Assembly: GCF_014651675.1 (NCBI RefSeq)
Contig: NZ_BMXI01000004.1
Span: forward strand, 248,001 to 312,000
DNA length: 64,000 nucleotides
Direction: 5' to 3'
From: Roseibacillus persicicus
GTDB lineage: Bacteria > Verrucomicrobiota > Verrucomicrobiia > Verrucomicrobiales > Akkermansiaceae
Of this stretch, positions 43,728 to 52,218 are shown piece by piece. The first letter of the stretch is position 1; every line of letters begins with the position of its first letter. Below the pieces are notes generated by a model that worked only from the letters and a program-made list of their open reading frames with translations, searched no databases and was not told the DNA's origin. Both the position numbers and the translations under genes were made by a program.

Positions 43728-46199
43728 GTGAGAGGATATTTCTTCAGGCTTCACATTCTCTCGATTTGGCTGGTCCAAGGTTCATTGGGGCAGACCCCGT
43801 CGGACGCCCCTTCCCAGACCACCCCCACCCTCCCAAAAACCGACACCCCTTCGGTGGCGGAAGGTCTCATTACACCGTCCACAGTCGTTCCCTCCGGGTT
43901 CACTATGCGAGCTGAAAGGTTTGACATTGAGAAGCTCATGGACACTGGGAACTTGGAAGCGACTGGCAACATTCGGGTCGTCACCGACAAGGGCGATACC
44001 ATCCTGTCCACCCGTGCCATCGCGGAGAAAGCTGATGGAAACGAAGACTCATTCACTTTCAAAATGCTCGACAACGTCAGGCTGCGAACGACCAACGGAA
44101 TCGAGGTCTATTCTGACCAAGCGACCATTGAGGAGGCTACCAAGAGCATCGTCTTTTCCGGAGATGTTTCCGCCTACCAAGGGACCGCTCTGCACCGTAG
44201 CGACTCGGTGACGTATAACTACGACACCCGTAAACTCTCCACCAACCAGCTACGGACCTCATTTGCTCCTGTTCTGTTGGAGGCGGGCAACTTTCGCGCA
44301 ATCGAAAGCCCGGAGGGAAATTACTACCAAGGCACTAATGCCGGAGTGACCACCCACGATTCAGCGACCCCGAACTTCTGGCTTCGCGGCGAGGAAGTCA
44401 CCGTGCTCCCCGACGACAGAATTCGCTTTCGCAATATGAGGCTCTATGCGGGAGGAAGACCCATACTCTGGCTCCCGGGCTTGACTCAAAAGTTTGATGG
44501 AGAATTCAACTATCGCCCCACCCCCGGATTTCGCTCGAACTGGGGCCCCTACCTACTCAATCAATACTCACATGATTTCGGAGGATTGCGTGATGTCCGA
44601 ACCGGACTCTTGAGCGACCCGACCCACCAGCTCACTTGGCATGGTGACCTATACGGCCAACGAGGAGTTGGTCTTGGCCTGGATGTGGAATCCTATGCTC
44701 AAAAGGCGAATCCGAATTTGGGAATTATCTCCGGATACTACATCCATGACTTCGATCCCTCCGAACGGCGCTCGGCCGAGCCCCGCACAAATTTCGACCA
44801 AAGTGAGCGCTATCGCCTGCAGGTCCGCCAACGTGCCGAGGTCAACGCCCTTCCCGGCGCGAAAGGGCACGCCGACATCAACATGACCCTGCTGTCGGAT
44901 CGGTTCTTCCTGGAGGATTACCGGACCAAAGACTTCACCACCGACTTTCAGCCCGACAACACCCTCTCCCTTTCCCAAAGCTGGGATGACAATCACCTGC
45001 TCACGGCGTGGACCCGCCTGCGAATCAATGAGCACTATCGCAGCGACCAGAGGCTCCCCGAAGTCGCATTCGACCAAATTCGCAGGCCCCTTTTTGGCTC
45101 TGCCATCCTGCATGAAAGCCAGAATACAATCGGACTCTACCGCGAAGAACTAGCCGACTATGTCGAGGATGATCTTCGGGCCGAATACGATGACCCGAGC
45201 ACCTCGGCATCGCGGCGGAACACCATCGAGGGCTTTCTCGCCAATACCGGCTTCGCTCGCTTCCACACCTACCACGAGCTGTCTCTGCCAATGAAGCTCG
45301 ATTCCGGGCTCCACGTGATCCCCCGGGTGGGCATGGGGCACACCCGCTACGAAGGAATTCAAGGACCACTCGATTCGCAGAGCCGCACTCACTTCAGCGC
45401 ATCGGTGGATGCTTCCCTGAAGTTCACCAAGCGCTATCCCGATTGGATATCCAAGCCCTTGGGACTCGACTCGGCCCTTCACGTCTTTCAACCCTATACC
45501 ACCGCGACGATTCTCAAGACCGATGCTCTCGACGCCACCTTCCGCCCCATCGACAAGCTCACTGCCTCTACCCGACCGCGGGCCCTCTACCCCGGGCGTT
45601 TCGCAGCGATTGACGATCTGACCGACTGGAAAATCCTCCGCCTCGGTGCTCGCAATCGCCTCTTGACCAGGAGGGATGGCTCCTCACATCAGTGGCTGGA
45701 AGTGGACACCTACATCGACGTGTTTGGAGAGGATCCGGAGTTCAACCGTAGCGTCTCCAATCTCTATACCGACGTCCACTGGTCTCCCCTTCCCTGGCTG
45801 GACCTCACGGTCGAAACCCAGCTCCCCCTTTTCTCCGATTCAAATTTCACCGAAGTAGCCACCGGGCTGGAATTCATGCCCAACGAAAATACCGAAATCG
45901 GAGTCACCCATCGCTACCTGCAGGGACACCCAATCCTGAGCGACTCGAACAGGTTGGAATTCCGGGCTTATCATCGCATCAATGAAGAATGGGGAATTGG
46001 AGCGACCCACCGGTGGGAATTTGCAGACAGCACGCTCGAGTTCCAGCAATACTCGCTCCATCGCAACCTCGACTCATGGGCCTTTACGATGGGAGTTTTC
46101 ACTCGCGATAATCTGGATCAAGACGAGTATGGAGTGCTCTTCGGCTTCACCCTAACGGACTTCCCTTCACTTTCATTACCATTGGAAGTGAACAACTGA
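43728..46199 (+). CDS. lptD: LPS-assembly protein LptD (OstA/Imp family)
   Basis: An 823-residue outer-membrane protein. After a signal peptide (about 1-21, ends GSLGQ) and a Pro/Thr-rich linker comes an OstA-type beta-jellyroll (LEATGNIRVVTDKGDTILSTRAIAEK, then GIEVYSDQATIEEATKSIVFSGDVSAYQG). The C-terminal barrel starts near RFRNMRLYAGGRPILWLPGL, a typical LptD transition, and continues to FGFTLTDFPSL. It inserts lipopolysaccharide or a related glycolipid into the outer leaflet. It shows the organism is diderm. The partner LptE is not recognisable nearby. Confidence 0.88.
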   Translation: MRGYFFRLHILSIWLVQGSLGQTPSDAPSQTTPTLPKTDTPSVAEGLITPSTVVPSGFTMRAERFDIEKLMDTGNLEATGNIRVVTDKGDTILSTRAIAEKADGNEDSFTFKMLDNVRLRTTNGIEVYSDQATIEEATKSIVFSGDVSAYQGTALHRSDSVTYNYDTRKLSTNQLRTSFAPVLLEAGNFRAIESPEGNYYQGTNAGVTTHDSATPNFWLRGEEVTVLPDDRIRFRNMRLYAGGRPILWLPGLTQKFDGEFNYRPTPGFRSNWGPYLLNQYSHDFGGLRDVRTGLLSDPTHQLTWHGDLYGQRGVGLGLDVESYAQKANPNLGIISGYYIHDFDPSERRSAEPRTNFDQSERYRLQVRQRAEVNALPGAKGHADINMTLLSDRFFLEDYRTKDFTTDFQPDNTLSLSQSWDDNHLLTAWTRLRINEHYRSDQRLPEVAFDQIRRPLFGSAILHESQNTIGLYREELADYVEDDLRAEYDDPSTSASRRNTIEGFLANTGFARFHTYHELSLPMKLDSGLHVIPRVGMGHTRYEGIQGPLDSQSRTHFSASVDASLKFTKRYPDWISKPLGLDSALHVFQPYTTATILKTDALDATFRPIDKLTASTRPRALYPGRFAAIDDLTDWKILRLGARNRLLTRRDGSSHQWLEVDTYIDVFGEDPEFNRSVSNLYTDVHWSPLPWLDLTVETQLPLFSDSNFTEVATGLEFMPNENTEIGVTHRYLQGHPILSDSNRLEFRAYHRINEEWGIGATHRWEFADSTLEFQQYSLHRNLDSWAFTMGVFTRDNLDQDEYGVLFGFTLTDFPSLSLPLEVNN

Positions 46200-46230
46200 A
46201 GAGCCCCTCAAAACATCCACATCCTATATT

Positions 46231-46869
46231 ATGACCGACGAACAACTCATCGAATCCTTCAACTGGCGTTACGCGACCAAGATCTTCGATCCCGGGGCAA
46301 AGATTGCCGAGAAAACCTGGCACACATTGCAGGAGTCCATGCGACTCAGCCCTTCTTCATTCGGCTTGCAGCCTTGGCACTTTGTCAGCATCACCAGCAG
46401 TGACCTGCGGCAGCAACTTCTCCCTCACAGCTGGGGGCAGAAGCAAGTCGTCGACAGCTCCCACATGGTGGTTCTTTGCACTCGCACCGACATCGATGCG
46501 GCCTTCGTGGAAGAATTCATCGCCTCAACCGCAGAGCAACGCAATGTCACCGTCGAATCCCTAAAGGGTTACCGTGACGTCGTGGTGGACTTCATCAGCG
46601 CAATGACTCCCGAGGTTCGGGTGCAGTGGTGCAAGAGGCAGACCTATCTAGCCCTGCAAAGGTTGATGGACGCCGCAGCCCTTCTCCAAGTGGACGCTTG
46701 CCCAATCGAGGGATTTTTGGCTGCGGAATACGATAAGATTCTCGACCTTCCAGCCAAGAACCTCACAGCCACTGTCTGCTGCGCTCTAGGCTACCGTTCT
46801 TCAGAGGACAAATACGCCGAGCTCGCAAAGTCACGCTTCCCCAAGGAAAAACTTTTCACCGAACTCTAA
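46231..46869 (+). CDS. NAD(P)H-dependent oxidoreductase, nitroreductase family (NfsB-like)
   Basis: A 212-residue FMN-dependent nitroreductase-fold protein. The N-terminal FNWRYATKIFDPGAKI, the FMN-binding SPSSFGLQPWHFV and the late DACPIEGF block match the NfsB group. It likely reduces quinones, nitroaromatics or related compounds with NAD(P)H in the cytoplasm. It starts 31 bases after lptD on the same strand, so it may share its transcript, and is followed by a strong terminator. Confidence 0.92.
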   Translation: MTDEQLIESFNWRYATKIFDPGAKIAEKTWHTLQESMRLSPSSFGLQPWHFVSITSSDLRQQLLPHSWGQKQVVDSSHMVVLCTRTDIDAAFVEEFIASTAEQRNVTVESLKGYRDVVVDFISAMTPEVRVQWCKRQTYLALQRLMDAAALLQVDACPIEGFLAAEYDKILDLPAKNLTATVCCALGYRSSEDKYAELAKSRFPKEKLFTEL

Positions 46870-46896
46870 GCGTTCGGACCCTGCGCAAGCTGAATT

Positions 46897-46937
46897 GAGA
46901 AAGCCCGCCGACTACAGGCGCACTTTCTCTTTTTTTT
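46897..46937 (+). terminator. Rho-independent terminator after the nitroreductase gene
   Basis: GAGAAAG and CTTTCTC enclose an inner CGCC/GGCG stem with a small internal loop, followed by eight T residues (46930-46937). Confidence 0.88.
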
Positions 46938-46970
46938 GAATACCCCAGCCCATCCCCCGTTCAACGTTCT

Positions 46971-48308
46971 ATGAAGTCTCATGGGAAGATGGCGTTGGTG
47001 GGAATTTTGGCGATGGGTGTTGGTGTGCTGATCACTCTGAGTCTGGTCGAGCTCCGCAACGATTCTCTCGCGAGTCAAAAGAGGGCGGAATCCCAGCAGC
47101 TCCAGAAGACCGAGTTGCCGGAAGAGATTTCTCCAGCCGGGGAAGATGAAAACCCGGGTCTGGCCAACGCCCTCAAGCTGGAAGAATACCGGGAGAAAAT
47201 CCGGCTTGGTGTCGAGCAGCGGGAACTCGAGCGAGAAGAACAACTGGCCGCCCAGCGCCTGGAGCAAGAGCGTCTCGCCTTGGCCAGAGTGGAAGAGGAA
47301 CGGCTGGCCGAAGAGGCCAAACTGCAGCAGGAGCTCATCGCTTCTCAGAATTTGGCTCTTGAGCTTCAACATCAGGCTGAGCTCGCCCGTTCCGCTGAAG
47401 AGCAGCGAAAATTCCAGGAAGAAATGCGGCGTGAACAGACCGCGCTCGCCCAGCTCGAGGCAAACTTGGCCGAACAGCGTCGCATTGATGAAGCCAATTT
47501 CCGTCGGGATGAAGCCGAGAGACAGCGAATCGCATTCCGCGAGGAGCAGCAACGAATTGCTTTCGTTCTTCAGCAACAGGAACTCGCCCGACAGAGAGCT
47601 CACCACGAGAGAAACCGCCATAAGTCGCGCCCGAATCACTTGCCATTGGATCAAAGGCGAAGTGAAGAATTACGCAAGAGACGTGAAGAGGCTGCCCGTC
47701 AGCAGAAGCAGCGCGAAAAGGAACAACACGAAGCAGCCAGACGGCAGGCCGAGGAGCTGCGTCGGCAGCAAGAAAAGAAGGATGCCGACAGACGTCGCAT
47801 GAACCTAGAGCGCCAGCAAAAGGAATCCCAAGAGGCAGCCAAGCGTGAAGCGGCCGCTGCGGCACAACGTCGCGCCGTGGAAGAACGGCAACAGCAGGAG
47901 GCGCGCGAAGCCGCCCAACGGAAAGCGGAAGAACTTCGCCGCCAGCGAGAGAAACAAGACATGGACAGGCGACGGGCAATCCAGGAGCGCCAGCAGTGGG
48001 AAGCCCAAGAGTCCGCCAAACGGGCAGCCGAACAGCAACGCCAACAACGGGAAGCGCAAAAGGCCGCCCAGCAGGCCGCCGCGCAAAGACGCGCCGAACA
48101 AAAACGTCAACTCGAGGAGGCTCAAAAGGCCGCTCAGCGTCAAGCAGAGCAGCAACGTCAACAGCGTGAAGCTCAGGCCGCAGCCCAGCGCGCGGCCGAA
48201 CAACAACGGCAACAGCGGGAAGCACAAGAGGCCGCTCGACGCCAAGCCGAACAAGCCCGCCAGGCTCAAAGAAAAGGAGCTAACGATTCAGGCTCAAAGC
48301 GCCGGTAA
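46971..48308 (+). CDS. Membrane-anchored long-helix protein rich in Gln, Arg, Glu and Ala
   Basis: A 445-residue protein with one N-terminal membrane helix (about 7-26, MALVGILAMGVGVLITLSL) and then about 400 residues of almost unbroken charged helix. From about residue 255 on, imperfect repeats of AAEQQRQQREAQ dominate. No Pro occurs in the repeat zone except in a short hinge near residues 218-228 (KSRPNHLPLDQ). The pattern suggests a single alpha helix or coiled coil that could span the periplasm, as in TolA, but there is no recognisable C-terminal TolA domain. The reverse strand also stays open here as a by-product of the codon pattern. Function unknown. Confidence 0.72.
   Translation: MKSHGKMALVGILAMGVGVLITLSLVELRNDSLASQKRAESQQLQKTELPEEISPAGEDENPGLANALKLEEYREKIRLGVEQRELEREEQLAAQRLEQERLALARVEEERLAEEAKLQQELIASQNLALELQHQAELARSAEEQRKFQEEMRREQTALAQLEANLAEQRRIDEANFRRDEAERQRIAFREEQQRIAFVLQQQELARQRAHHERNRHKSRPNHLPLDQRRSEELRKRREEAARQQKQREKEQHEAARRQAEELRRQQEKKDADRRRMNLERQQKESQEAAKREAAAAAQRRAVEERQQQEAREAAQRKAEELRRQREKQDMDRRRAIQERQQWEAQESAKRAAEQQRQQREAQKAAQQAAAQRRAEQKRQLEEAQKAAQRQAEQQRQQREAQAAAQRAAEQQRQQREAQEAARRQAEQARQAQRKGANDSGSKRR
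47995..48270 (+). repeat. Tandem imperfect repeats encoding AAEQQRQQREAQ-type units
   Basis: Several diverged units of about 42 bases encode repeats such as AAEQQRQQREAQ and AQRQAEQQRQQREAQ. They lie inside the coding region above and could mediate length variation by recombination or slippage. Confidence 0.6.
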
Positions 48309-48419
48309 AGGGCAGAAGCGAAAACCCGCAGCCCAATCAAATTTCTCTCCCGCAGAATGGAGATCTTGAGCAAGGCTTCAACGGTTGCCTCTGAGCCCTG
48401 ATTGCGGTAGGTCAATCAA

Positions 48420-49361
48420 TTAGAACTCGAACTCGTCCACCAATACTTGGGCGTCGGAATCACTCGCGGCGTAAGACTCACTCTCACTCGGTGTGCCGGT
48501 CGCAACTCCTGCAGACGGAATCTCAGTTTGGGTTGCTTCCAGTTGACTCATTTTAGCTGAAAAGCATACCAATGCGACAAAGAGAACCGCCAGCAAAGTC
48601 GCGAAAATCCAGAGTCCACGCTGGCTGTTCCGCTCCATTTGGCGAAGAACAGTGAGAACGTCATCGCTGGATTGCTCCAGACGCTCGGTATTTTGCTTGG
48701 CAGCCTCGGCCACTTTCTCGAAGTGGGCATCCATCCGGCTCCCCAAATCTCCGACGCTCGCCACGGCCGTCATTTGATTTTCGGCCAAACCGGCAACTGC
48801 TTGATTCACTTTCTCAACTCCGGACTGCACCACATTCACCCCACCGTGGATGGCGTCCATGGAAGTTAGCATTTTCTGGTCACGCTCAACCGTGCTGCCG
48901 ATGCGTTCCCGGATGGAGGTCAGAATCTCGCTGGCTTCTTCCTGCCGGGTCTGCAGACGCTCAATCCCGGCTACCGCAGCAGGAAACGGGCTCAGAGCCT
49001 TGGCCACATTGTGCCGGCTTTCCGTCTCCAGTTCGAATCGGTCACGAATATCTTCCGTGCTGTGTAGGAGGCCCGCGTAGCTGGCGCGAAGATCCTGCAG
49101 CTCAGCGGCCAGCTGCTCCTCACGCATCCGGCGCTCGGCGCGACCTTTGAAAAGCTTGTGAAACCAATTTTTTGAACGTGCAAAAGGTTCAGAGTCTCTC
49201 TCCCTTTCGAAGGCCATCTCGGGAGTGGGGAAATCGTGGACACCCGCCTCGAACGGAACGTCCTCGAGATTTTTTTTCATCTCTTGGAGGGATGAGGGCG
49301 TCACAGGAACGGGAGCCTCGATGAAAGACTCGGTTGTCGTGCGGAATGGGGAAGCGCTCAT
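48420..49361 (-). CDS. Coiled-coil protein with C-terminal membrane segment, unknown function
   Basis: A 313-residue protein. I choose the ATG at 49361 because it is preceded at 8 bases by AGAGG, a real Shine-Dalgarno, which is rare in this window; a GTG three codons upstream overlaps that site. The N-terminal 70 residues are low complexity, followed by a basic patch (KNWFHKLFKGRAERRMREEQ), a long coiled coil (about 95-250) with spaced hydrophobic heptads, a membrane helix at about 252-272 (GLWIFATLLAVLFVALVCFSA), and a 40-residue acidic tail. It could be a tail-anchored or cell-envelope scaffold protein. No family recognised. Confidence 0.68.
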   Translation of the reverse strand: MSASPFRTTTESFIEAPVPVTPSSLQEMKKNLEDVPFEAGVHDFPTPEMAFERERDSEPFARSKNWFHKLFKGRAERRMREEQLAAELQDLRASYAGLLHSTEDIRDRFELETESRHNVAKALSPFPAAVAGIERLQTRQEEASEILTSIRERIGSTVERDQKMLTSMDAIHGGVNVVQSGVEKVNQAVAGLAENQMTAVASVGDLGSRMDAHFEKVAEAAKQNTERLEQSSDDVLTVLRQMERNSQRGLWIFATLLAVLFVALVCFSAKMSQLEATQTEIPSAGVATGTPSESESYAASDSDAQVLVDEFEF

Positions 49362-49368
49362 TAGATTC

Positions 49369-49375
49369 ACCTCTT
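49369..49375 (-). promoter_or_regulatory. Shine-Dalgarno site that fixes the start of the coiled-coil gene
   Basis: The minus strand reads AAGAGGT eight bases before the ATG at 49361. Nearly all other starts in the window have no such site. A TATAAG hexamer lies about 13 bases further upstream on the minus strand and could be the -10 element. The rest of the 170-base gap shows no gene. Confidence 0.5.
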
Positions 49376-49540
49376 AAGGCAATCTCTTATAGGCACGCCT
49401 GTCAGGTGCAGAGAATCCTCTTTCTGACATGCATTTTTCAAAAAAAAGACGACTACCTCACTGTCTTGCGAGAGGAATGGAGGCCAGATCCCTTATCTCT
49501 CAAAGCTTTCAACCCCATACAAAATACTCCTTAACAGAGG

Positions 49541-50368
49541 TTAAAGTTCACCCATCGCCAGATATGATGACCAACTCTTTGGGTCAGTGGCGAAAAAGTC
49601 GCTCAAGAGTTGATACAACTCTGGGTGCTCTTCTTCCATCTTCCGCGCCTTCTCAAAGAAGGTCTCGGTTGCCACGGCAAAGAACTCGGCCTCATTGGTT
49701 GTGCCATAGGAATCCATCACCGTCTTGCGCCCACTGTCGACGTCATCACAGAGAGTTTTGAACTCTCGCCCAAAGACCTTGGGCCAACTCTCGAAATCCG
49801 CGTTCGGAGGCAACTCAGGAAAGCCATCCGCCGGCCCATTGACGGTGTCAAGTTGGTGGGCGAATTCGTGAAGGACAAGATTGTGTCCATCCTCGTCATT
49901 CAGTCCCCCGCCACGCACACTGTTCCAAGCCAGCACCACCGTTCCCCGGCTCCAACTCTCTCCCTGACGAACGCTTTCCATCCCGTAGTCATCCTTGACC
50001 CGATAGGCGTCGGGATACATCAGGATTGCCCGAAGCGCAGGATAGGGAGCTCCCCGTTGATTGCTCCACAACAGGCAGGCCTGGGCTGCAACCACGGTGC
50101 GCATCTCGTCCGTGACATCAAGGAGTCCCCCGCAGGCTTCGAAGACCTTCTCATCGAGAAAAACGAGGGCCAGCCCCTCAATCTCGGTGCGCAGGCCCTC
50201 CGGCAGCTCGTCCCAGAGCTTCCAATTCTGTCTAACCCATTGATGTTGCTCTTCGCTGAAGGTCGAAGTGGCCAGCAGCCTGCGCCGCTGGCTGCGCTTC
50301 TTCCAACGCCAATAACAGATTCCCAGAACCACCGCCGTGGCCACGAGAATAACCAGAATTCCGTCCAT
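49541..50368 (-). CDS. M90-family zinc metallopeptidase (MtfA-like)
   Basis: A 275-residue protein with one N-terminal membrane helix (about 4-20) and a cytoplasm-facing peptidase domain. The zinc site is H167-EFA-H171-QLD in LVLHEFAHQLDTVNG, as in MtfA, and the later NEAEFFAVATETFFEK supplies the third ligand Glu region. In Escherichia coli MtfA binds Mlc, but distant homologues have no established substrate. The MtfA fold is usually soluble; the membrane anchor is an added feature. It follows the Jag-like gene with a 10-base gap, so the two form an operon. Confidence 0.88.
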   Translation of the reverse strand: MDGILVILVATAVVLGICYWRWKKRSQRRRLLATSTFSEEQHQWVRQNWKLWDELPEGLRTEIEGLALVFLDEKVFEACGGLLDVTDEMRTVVAAQACLLWSNQRGAPYPALRAILMYPDAYRVKDDYGMESVRQGESWSRGTVVLAWNSVRGGGLNDEDGHNLVLHEFAHQLDTVNGPADGFPELPPNADFESWPKVFGREFKTLCDDVDSGRKTVMDSYGTTNEAEFFAVATETFFEKARKMEEEHPELYQLLSDFFATDPKSWSSYLAMGEL

Positions 50369-50378
50369 GGACAGGAAT

Positions 50379-50834
50379 CTAGGAACCAGCCAAACGAAGG
50401 GTGATACGCTTCATGCGATCATTCCCTCCCGGCGAAGTGGTTTCGATCTCGGGATCGTCGACCACCGCATTGTGGGCAATACGCCGGTAGTAAGCGTTCA
50501 AAGGCTTCAGGCGAAACGGCTTGCCGGTCTCTTTCACTTTGGCGGCTGCCTCGAGGACCGTTTCACAAAGCTTTTGCTCCTGCTCGACCCGATAATCCTC
50601 GCAATCAATGCGCACCCGCGCGGCGTCGGGATTCTTTTTCTGCAAAATCCGATTCACGAGGTATTGAATATCGTCGAGACGGTCTCCGCTCCGTCCGATC
50701 AGGTATTTCCCCTGTTCGGTGCGAATCTGGAGCACGGTCCCCTCCTCACTCTCCTCTTGTTCAATGCTGTAGGCGAACCCCAGTTTTCCCAGGATCGAAT
50801 CCAGCACTTCTTCTGCTTGCTTAGCGTCACTCAT
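50379..50834 (-). CDS. jag: KH and R3H domain RNA-binding protein (Jag/KhpB family)
   Basis: A 151-residue protein. After a short helical start comes a KH-type domain (VLQIRTEQGKYLIGRSGDRLDDIQYLVNRILQKK) with the G-x-x-G loop as GRSG. It is followed by an R3H domain (AAAKVKETGKPFRLKPLNAYYRRIAHNAV) with the conserved R-x-x-x-H spacing. Family members bind RNA and often sit beside yidC; here the neighbour is an MtfA-type peptidase. No Jag_N domain is present, consistent with the short form in many phyla. Confidence 0.9.
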   Translation of the reverse strand: MSDAKQAEEVLDSILGKLGFAYSIEQEESEEGTVLQIRTEQGKYLIGRSGDRLDDIQYLVNRILQKKNPDAARVRIDCEDYRVEQEQKLCETVLEAAAKVKETGKPFRLKPLNAYYRRIAHNAVVDDPEIETTSPGGNDRMKRITLRLAGS

Positions 50835-50887
50835 ATTCTGATAGCGGAATCCTACTCAGTCAGCCCTTGTGGTCAACAAAGCTTAAT

Positions 50888-50902
50888 CCTGTCTGTGACA
50901 GG
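50888..50902. repeat. Small hairpin in the hisG-jag divergent gap
   Basis: CCTGTC and GACAGG enclose TGT. The repeat lies in the 217-base gap between the divergent jag and hisG starts and may be an operator. I see no T-box, leader peptide or histidine codon run in this gap. Confidence 0.3.
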
Positions 50903-51051
50903 CAGGTCACTGGAAGAAGAACAGGAATCGGTCTTCCTCGCCTTCGAGACTCCAACGAGAGCCTTGCCCTCCGAGGCAAAAAGCATGTCTTCTTTCGGTG
51001 TCGGTTAGTTCTTGCTTAATCAGCCTCGGGTGATAACAACCCCGCCCCGCC

Positions 51052-51927
51052 GTGAGTCAGCAATTGAAAATCGCCCTCCCCAAAGGCTCCCTCCAGGAAC
51101 CGACCCTCTCGCTCTTTGAGAAGGCCGGCTACAATATTTATTCTTCCGACCGGGGCCTTCGCCCTTCTTCCGATGACTCTGATCTCGATATCTATATGAT
51201 TCGGGCGCAGGAAATCGGACGCTACATTGACCAGGGTTTTGTCGATTGCGGCATCACCGGTTACGACTGGGTCTATGAGAACAAAGTCGACTTGGAGGAC
51301 TTGGCCGAACTACCTTATTCCCGTGCTTCCACCCGCCCGACCCGATGGGTGCTGGTCGTCCCGGAGAACTCTGAGATCCAGACCGTGCAAGACCTCGAAG
51401 GCAAGCGCATTGCCACCGAGGGAGTCGGAATCACCGAACGCTATCTAGCTGAAAAGGGAGTTTCCGCAAAACTGGAATTCTCCTGGGGTGCGACCGAGGT
51501 GAAGGTGCCCGACTTGGTGGATGCCATCGTGGACGTCACCGAGACCGGCTCCTCTCTCCGTGCCAACAAGCTGCGTATCGTTGATGAGCTACTGCAATCT
51601 TTCCCCCATTTTTACGCCAATCCCAACGCTTATCGCGATGATTGGAAAAAAGAAAAAATGGATCGTATCGTCATGATGCTCAAGGGGGCGCTGGAAGCCC
51701 GCGACAAGGTTGGCCTCAAGCTCAATCTCCCGAAGAGCGCGCTCGAACCCGTCTTGGAAATCCTTCCTTCCCTTCGTCGACCCACCGTCTCGCCATTGGC
51801 GGATGGGGACTGGGTCGCGGTCGAAACCGTGATTTGCGAGTCGATCGCCCGTCAAATTATCCCTGACTTGAAAGTTTTGGGAGCAGAGGGTATTATTGAA
51901 TTCCCCCTGAACAAAATTGTCCCCTGA
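51052..51927 (+). CDS. hisG: ATP phosphoribosyltransferase, long form
   Basis: A 291-residue enzyme for the first step of histidine synthesis (ATP plus PRPP to phosphoribosyl-ATP). The N terminus KIALPKGSLQEPTLSLFEKAGY and the block DVTETGSSLRANKLRIV are diagnostic. The length and the C-terminal segment (LADGDWVAVETVICESIARQIIPDLKVLGAEGIIEFPLNKIV) show the long form with the HisG_C regulatory domain, usually feedback-inhibited by histidine, so no HisZ is needed. The start is GTG at 51052. No other his gene is adjacent. Confidence 0.95.
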   Translation: MSQQLKIALPKGSLQEPTLSLFEKAGYNIYSSDRGLRPSSDDSDLDIYMIRAQEIGRYIDQGFVDCGITGYDWVYENKVDLEDLAELPYSRASTRPTRWVLVVPENSEIQTVQDLEGKRIATEGVGITERYLAEKGVSAKLEFSWGATEVKVPDLVDAIVDVTETGSSLRANKLRIVDELLQSFPHFYANPNAYRDDWKKEKMDRIVMMLKGALEARDKVGLKLNLPKSALEPVLEILPSLRRPTVSPLADGDWVAVETVICESIARQIIPDLKVLGAEGIIEFPLNKIVP

Positions 51928-51971
51928 ATCACTCTTAAGAAAGTAAGAACCCCAACCTAAGAAAACACCTT

Positions 51972-52076
51972 ATGGGCTCATTAAAGAAACGCCGGAAAAC
52001 AAAAATCAATAAGCATAAGCGGAAGAAGCGTATGCGCGCGAACCGCCACAAAAAGCGCCTTCGCTACAAGTCCTAG
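51972..52076 (+). CDS. 34-residue basic protein, AURKAIP1/COX24-domain type
   Basis: A very small gene (ATG at 51972, TAG at 52074-52076). Its 34 residues are more than half Lys, Arg or His: MGSLKKRRKTKINKHKRKKR and then MRANRHKKRLRYKS. This matches the AURKAIP1/COX24 domain proteins of Bacteroidota and Verrucomicrobiota, thought to be small ribosome-associated proteins related to the mitochondrial mS38. It sits 44 bases after hisG and has its own terminator just downstream. Confidence 0.85.
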   Translation: MGSLKKRRKTKINKHKRKKRMRANRHKKRLRYKS

Positions 52077-52118
52077 GCTCCAAGCCGACCGACTCCGTCC
52101 TGATGCACGGAACCTTTC

Positions 52119-52143
52119 AAGACGCCCGAGGGCGTCTTTTTTT
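52119..52143 (+). terminator. Rho-independent terminator after the mini-protein gene
   Basis: AAGACGCC (52119-52126) pairs with GGCGTCTT (52131-52138) around the tetraloop CGAG and runs into seven T residues. Confidence 0.92.
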
Positions 52144-52218
52144 GTGGCTTCGACCTTCATGCCCGAGAAAATGGTTTTTTCTGGTGTGAGGCAGGCTTTT
52201 ACAGACGTTATCTTGTGT

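Noticed and set aside
50835-51051. Possible histidine leader or T-box before hisG
   Set aside because: No His codon run, no T-box core and no attenuator hairpin with T-run were visible in the 217 bases.
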